Shown here: positions 60,443 through 64,000 of the stretch, piece by piece
How positions within the stretch are numbered: position 1 is the stretch's first letter
How the letters are laid out: every line of letters starts with the position of its first letter
Origin: Candidatus Cloacimonetes bacterium 4572_55
GTDB lineage: Bacteria; 4572-55
Direction: 5' to 3'
Length of the DNA: 64,000 nt
Assembly (NCBI GenBank): GCA_002084765.1
Contig: NBMB01000023.1
Location: forward strand, 1 to 64,000
Translations under genes and position numbers: made by a program
Notes under the pieces: generated by a model
Told to the model about the DNA's origin: nothing
The model's input: only the letters and a program-made list of their open reading frames with translations
The model's database searches: none

Positions 60443-61316
60443 AGAGCGGTCTCGCGCAGTCGAAAAGCCGAAGTTGATAGCACCGAGACTCTCTTCTGTT
60501 GTATTCTCCCGCCAAACGGGCGGCGTGATAGCGATTCCCTGAGTAATAACGCCAAAAAAGATATCGCCCAGTCATAAACGCCCCTGCATATTTTTCATCC
60601 ATGACGAATCGGACGGTTTGATACCCGACTAAAGAGTTGAGAATAAACGCGTTCAGTCCGTTCCGATAATCTCCGGCATATATCTGACCGCTTCCCGGGA
60701 CGCATGTGGACAACCAACCTGCCAGCGCGGGAGATCGAGTCCGGGGCTGTTGATCGAGTATTTCCAATAAATTTTTTTGAATTTCGGTCTCAAGAGCGTC
60801 TGCTGGACGAAATTTTTCGAGCGACTCGACCGCGCGAGACCACTCTCCTTTTTGCGCCTGCAAAAGGAAAGTCAATAAGAGGGATTTATTTCGCGTGGGT
60901 GAGTCCGCGGCTTCATTCGTCATCTCTCTCAGCGTTGTTTCGGCGAGATCGTCATGGTGAAATTCGATATACCACAGGCAAAGGCGCAAGGTGCGTCGAT
61001 CTCTTTTTCCGACGTCTCGACAGATCTGGATACTCTCGCGGCAGGCGCGTATAGCCTCTTCCATATTGTTGATCTGGCGATAAGATTGCGCCAGCTTGAA
61101 AAGTGTCAGGGAGCGTTCGGAATCCGGCTGCGTATGAAAAAAAAGATAACGCTTATACTCTGTGATAGCAGTCTGATACGCGCCATATTGAGCCGATGAG
61201 TCCGCTATTGCAAGCGCAGGATCGACAGACAAAGCATGACCCGCGTCCATGAAGATGATGAAAAAAGCAAAAAGCGCGGCGATCTTAATCCAAATATATC
61301 CGAATAACAGTCTCAA
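60423..61316 (-). CDS. Exported TPR protein with a PGxGQxYxG motif
   Basis: 297 residues, starting at TTG 61316 (ATGGATG lies 6-12 bases upstream and codes the previous protein). A signal peptide (about 7-29) is followed by two or three TPR-like helices (GAYQTAITEYKRYLFFH, MEEAIRACRESIQICRD). The C-terminal part has CVPGSGQIYAGDYRNGLNAF, a membrane-associated PGxGQxYxGxxxxG motif like that of TM2/DUF5683 proteins, and an aromatic tail. It is paralogous in layout to the next gene. Function unknown. The pair lies after an exported YidD-like protein, which suggests an envelope role. Confidence 0.7.
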   Translation of the reverse strand: MRLLFGYIWIKIAALFAFFIIFMDAGHALSVDPALAIADSSAQYGAYQTAITEYKRYLFFHTQPDSERSLTLFKLAQSYRQINNMEEAIRACRESIQICRDVGKRDRRTLRLCLWYIEFHHDDLAETTLREMTNEAADSPTRNKSLLLTFLLQAQKGEWSRAVESLEKFRPADALETEIQKNLLEILDQQPRTRSPALAGWLSTCVPGSGQIYAGDYRNGLNAFILNSLVGYQTVRFVMDEKYAGAFMTGRYLFWRYYSGNRYHAARLAGEYNRRESRCYQLRLFDCARPLFMNQKN

Positions 61317-62193
61317 TTTTCACATCCATTATGTCTCGGCGACGCTGGTTATAAATTTTTGCCCCGACGTAAGAGCCGTAGATATTTCCGCCGTAAAAAA
61401 ATAATCCCAATCCGCCGTAAAACCATCCGCTGGTAGACTCAACGCCATTTTTATCAAACTCGACATAGCCGCGCCAAGCAGTCGCGGCGGTCGCTAACAA
61501 CGAAATGAGAGCGTCGCTCTTTCGACCAAGATAGAGTTTGCCCGCGCCCGGAACCATCACGGCGAGCAATCCGGCGGTTAGCCGCGATTTTTTGGGAACT
61601 CGCTCGCCCATGTTTGCGAGATTGATAAATTCTTGTGCCCAACGGTCTTGGGGATCTGCCTGGTCGAAAAAAGCTCTCGCCTCTTTCCATCGACGCTCCT
61701 TCAGACGTTGCGCGCCTTGTAGGATCATCATCGTATCATCCACGCAAAACATCTCGGGAGTTCGCGATGAAATCCAGTTGTCAAATTCTCCGAATCGATC
61801 GGCTTGGAAAAGAAGTTTGGACTTCCGGCGATACCAGAAGCAGTCTGTCGAGAGCAAAGAATCGGGTAGAAACTGTAGCGACGTCAACGCGTTATCAAAG
61901 CGATCCGTTTTTTCGTAACAGCGGATCAATTTATTGCAGACCGATACAGCGGGCGAGTCGGGATAGGCGATCAGAAATCGGGTATATTCTCCCACCGCGG
62001 ATTCGTAGTCTTTTTGTTGAAAGAGATAATCCGCAAATCGGATCAGATTTGGCGCGGAATAGTAGTCCACAGGAGAATTATTTAAAACCCCTGGCTGAGA
62101 ATCCGCGCTTGTCAGAAGCAAAATAAGCGTCGCTGGCATGAAGAGCGAAATGATACGCAGATAAAAAAAGTATCGTTGTTCATTATTTTTCAT
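61285..62193 (-). CDS. Exported TPR protein with a PGxGxxYxG motif, paralogue
   Basis: 302 residues from ATG 62193, chosen because AAGGAAAG lies upstream and a signal peptide follows directly (YFFYLRIISLFMPATLILLL). TPR-like region: LIRFADYLFQQKDYESAVGE then YTRFLIAYPDSPAVSVCNK. Later AVMVPGAGKLYLGRKSDALI is the equivalent of the PGSGQIYAG motif of the neighbour. Both proteins share the order signal peptide, short TPR, PG motif, hydrophobic C-terminus, so they appear to be an ancient tandem duplication. The 3' end overlaps the next gene by 32 bases. Confidence 0.7.
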   Translation of the reverse strand: MKNNEQRYFFYLRIISLFMPATLILLLTSADSQPGVLNNSPVDYYSAPNLIRFADYLFQQKDYESAVGEYTRFLIAYPDSPAVSVCNKLIRCYEKTDRFDNALTSLQFLPDSLLSTDCFWYRRKSKLLFQADRFGEFDNWISSRTPEMFCVDDTMMILQGAQRLKERRWKEARAFFDQADPQDRWAQEFINLANMGERVPKKSRLTAGLLAVMVPGAGKLYLGRKSDALISLLATAATAWRGYVEFDKNGVESTSGWFYGGLGLFFYGGNIYGSYVGAKIYNQRRRDIMDVKIETVIRIYLD

Positions 62194-62227
62194 GAGACGA
62201 CTTTCCTTGAAATAAAAGATTGGGCGT

Positions 62228-62689
62228 TCACTCGATATGATCATAGAAGCGGACTCTGTCCAGAAGACGAGATGTTTTCGGGTCAAAGGGATAATGACCG
62301 TATGCCCCAGCGTGACACCGTTGCAGCCGATCCGAGGTCAACAGCACCGCCTTGATCGGGGAGTATTGATGAAAGCACCCCGCGGAAAAATGGGAACAAC
62401 TGGGCGAGAAAACGCATGAAGGTTTATCTTGCGAGGAGATAAAAAGCTGATAAAATCGTATCATTCCCTTTGCCAGATAGCCAACTTCCGTCGGCGCGCT
62501 TGACGCTGATATATAAAAAGCGGATAATGAATCCGGGGCTGGATTTTTTGGTTCCTTCCGCGATTCTCGCGAATCGGAATCCTGGACGCGCCGGTAGACC
62601 ACAGTAAATATGTCGCTTGACTCGTCCGCGTATGAGACAGTTGCCAGGGAAAGCTCGAATAGTAGAAAAAGGATCGCCGCTTTTTTCAT
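62228..62689 (-). CDS. yidD: YidD-domain protein with its own signal peptide
   Basis: 153 residues. The YidD domain (about 71-135) is clear: GMIRFYQLFISSQDKPSCVF, SPSCSHFSAGC (with the family's FxPSCSxYA pattern), and RLQRCHAGAYGHYPFDP. YidD normally is an 80-residue peripheral membrane protein that helps YidC insertion, without a signal peptide. Here the domain follows a signal peptide (1-21, ending SYADES) and a 45-residue charged linker, so it should face the periplasm, an unusual location. Next on the same strand, 34 bases away, are the two TPR/PG proteins, probably one operon. A normal yidD next to rnpA and yidC may exist elsewhere. Confidence 0.85.
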   Translation of the reverse strand: MKKAAILFLLFELSLATVSYADESSDIFTVVYRRVQDSDSRESRKEPKNPAPDSLSAFYISASSAPTEVGYLAKGMIRFYQLFISSQDKPSCVFSPSCSHFSAGCFHQYSPIKAVLLTSDRLQRCHAGAYGHYPFDPKTSRLLDRVRFYDHIE

Positions 62690-62737
62690 CAGAAAATTTG
62701 ATCTTTATACTTTATTTGAAATATCAAAATAAAAAAT

Positions 62738-62767
62738 ATACGCAACGGAACTTTGCCCGTTGCGTAT
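62738..62767 (-). terminator. Intrinsic terminator of the inositol phosphate synthase gene
   Basis: On the minus strand: ATACGCAACGG, an 8-base loop, CCGTTGCGTAT, then ATTTTTTATTTT. The 11-bp stem begins 16 bases past the stop of the gene at 62784. Confidence 0.85.
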
Positions 62768-62783
62768 CGATAATTTCTGGAAA

Positions 62784-64000
62784 TCAATCGTAGTATTCCA
62801 GCCCAAGATGGGTGATCAAAGTCTCGCCTCGCAGATGGCGCAAGGTGTTTTTCAACTTCATCAATTGGATGAACAGGTCATGCTCCGGATAAATTTCCGG
62901 CGCGCACATAGGGCTTTTGAAATAGAAACTGAGCCACTCTTGAGTTCCACGCATCCCCGAACGGTGCGCCAGATCGGTGAAAAGTGCCAGGTCCAGAACA
63001 ATGGGCGCAGCCAGGATACTGTCCCGACAGAGGAAGTCGATTTTGATCTGCATCGGATAGCCCAACCAGCCAAAAATGTCGATATTGTCCCATCCTTCTT
63101 TGTTGTCGCCTCTCGGCGGATAATAGTTGATCCTCACTTTATGATAGAGGTCTTTGTATAAATCCGGATAAAGTTTAGGCTGCAGGATGTATTCCAGCGC
63201 TCCCAATTTGCTCTCCTCTTTGGTCTTGAAAGACTCGGGATCATCCAGCACTTCCCCATCCCGATTGCCGAGAATATTTGTGGAAAACCAGCCGTTTAGA
63301 CCGATCAATCGGGCTTTGAATCCGGGCGCAAGGATCGTCTTCATCAAGGTCTGTCCGGTCTTAAAATCTTTGCCCCCAATGGGAACATTTCGGTCAATCG
63401 ATAATTGCGCAAGCGCAGGTATGTCAACGGTTAGGTTAGGAGCACCGTTCATAAAAGGCACGTTCTCCATCAAAGCCGCGTACGCGTAGACCATGCTGGG
63501 AGATATGTCGGGGCTGTTGTCCCGCATCCCTTGCTCAAACGATTCTATTGTCTCGTGGACGCCGCTCTTTTTCATAAAAATTTCTGTGCTGGCGCACCAA
63601 ATCAAAACCAATCGATCTAAATCGTTATCCGATTTAAAACAGCGCATGTCCTCTCGCAGAAGCTCCGCAAGCTCCATCTTATTTGCGCCGCTCTTGACGT
63701 TGGGACCGTCCAATTTTTTGACATAATTCTTATCAAACACCGCTTTCATTGGTCGAATCGCGTTCAGTTCGGATCGGATCGGATCCAAATGTTCGTGAGA
63801 TAGCACGCCCGCGTTGAGACTCGCCTCATAGACCGTATCCTCAAATATGTCCCACCCGCCGAAGACCAGATCATCCAACTCTGCTAACGGCACAAATTCT
63901 TTGATGCTGGGGGAGCGATTCTCTGTCCGTTTTCCCAGCCGAATAGTTCCCATTTGGGTCAGACTGCCGATCGGCTTGGCAAGCCCTTTACGCACATTCA
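62784..64000 (-). CDS. ino1: Inositol-3-phosphate synthase (5' end outside window)
   Basis: The window holds about 405 codons, and the first about 30 residues with the NAD-binding GLGG loop are off the edge. The visible start (RKGLAKPIGSLTQMGTIRLG) is where the family has its conserved GLAxPxGSLTQ. Further motifs are FGGWDIFED, NVPFMNGAPNLTVDIPAL, PIGGKDFKTGQTLMKTILAP, WFSTNILGNRDGEVL and GYPMQIKIDFLCRDSILAAP. The enzyme turns glucose-6-phosphate into inositol-3-phosphate, used for inositol lipids or inositol-based solutes. The full gene would code about 435 residues. The long bacterial form is uncommon outside actinobacteria, archaea and some FCB-group and Thermotoga-like lineages. A terminator follows. 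Confidence 0.92.
   Translation of the reverse strand, partial: NVRKGLAKPIGSLTQMGTIRLGKRTENRSPSIKEFVPLAELDDLVFGGWDIFEDTVYEASLNAGVLSHEHLDPIRSELNAIRPMKAVFDKNYVKKLDGPNVKSGANKMELAELLREDMRCFKSDNDLDRLVLIWCASTEIFMKKSGVHETIESFEQGMRDNSPDISPSMVYAYAALMENVPFMNGAPNLTVDIPALAQLSIDRNVPIGGKDFKTGQTLMKTILAPGFKARLIGLNGWFSTNILGNRDGEVLDDPESFKTKEESKLGALEYILQPKLYPDLYKDLYHKVRINYYPPRGDNKEGWDNIDIFGWLGYPMQIKIDFLCRDSILAAPIVLDLALFTDLAHRSGMRGTQEWLSFYFKSPMCAPEIYPEHDLFIQLMKLKNTLRHLRGETLITHLGLEYYD

Overview
The window is one continuous stretch of bacterial chromosome, about 47% G+C by eye, from an uncultured-type Gram-negative bacterium. Outer-membrane traits are present: a CMP-KDO synthetase, several lipoproteins, and two proteins ending in the FlgD/Por-like secretion tail that is common in the FCB superphylum and in phyla such as KSB1, Latescibacteria and Poribacteria. 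The compact ParE-type topoisomerase subunit points the same way. I cannot name the phylum more exactly. Several start sites have near-consensus sigma-70 promoters (TTGACA, 17 bases, TATNNT).

Layout. 1-7.8 kb: tail of a secreted protein, oleC-oleD (olefin/beta-lactone pathway), a PBP2-type transpeptidase, folC and an AmmeMemoRadiSam radical-SAM gene. 7.8-15.5 kb (minus strand): a GlcD-like oxidase, DUF3108, a Cys-rich LamG protein, remnants of a UPF0175/PIN toxin-antitoxin pair, a gene split by a 43-bp tandem duplication, a B12-binding radical-SAM protein and rtcB. 15.6-20.3 kb: radA, then an ECF sigma / zinc anti-sigma / bactofilin-like membrane protein operon. 20.4-30.4 kb: a 5'-truncated FG-GAP protein flanked by two identical 34-bp palindromes, a nucleotidyltransferase-like gene, DUF445, a SNF2 helicase, ftsX with a hydrolase, an AT-rich ABC-type ATPase that may be foreign, and an aldo/keto reductase. 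30.4-42.1 kb: parE, then an 8.2-kb hybrid megasynthase (KS-AT-ACP-aminotransferase-C-A-PCP) behind a strong promoter, and a lipoprotein with prenyltransferase-like repeats. 42.5-45.3 kb: an SDF symporter, a YmdB-like phosphoesterase and uridine kinase.

45.4-57.1 kb is a chemosensory locus with unusual content: cheW, cheY, cheA, an ExeA-like ATPase, a second long-tailed CheW, cheC, a large TPR protein, a DUF4388 protein and a 687-residue protein made of two DnaA-type AAA+ modules without the DnaA DNA-binding domain. No receptor, CheR or CheB gene is present. The ATPase, TPR and DUF4388 genes suggest surface motility or polar assembly rather than flagella, but that is inference. I consider the double DnaA-like protein and its setting the most novel item in the window. 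57.4-64 kb: a VWA membrane protein, kdsB, two related secreted TPR proteins downstream of an exported YidD-domain protein, and inositol-3-phosphate synthase running off the edge.

The first 43 kb carries a family of intergenic repeats built on CGCAGATTACGCAGATTA, with longer 73-bp composite copies, tandem expansions and palindromes. They sit almost only between genes and in places coincide with gene decay. They are nearly absent from the chemosensory half.
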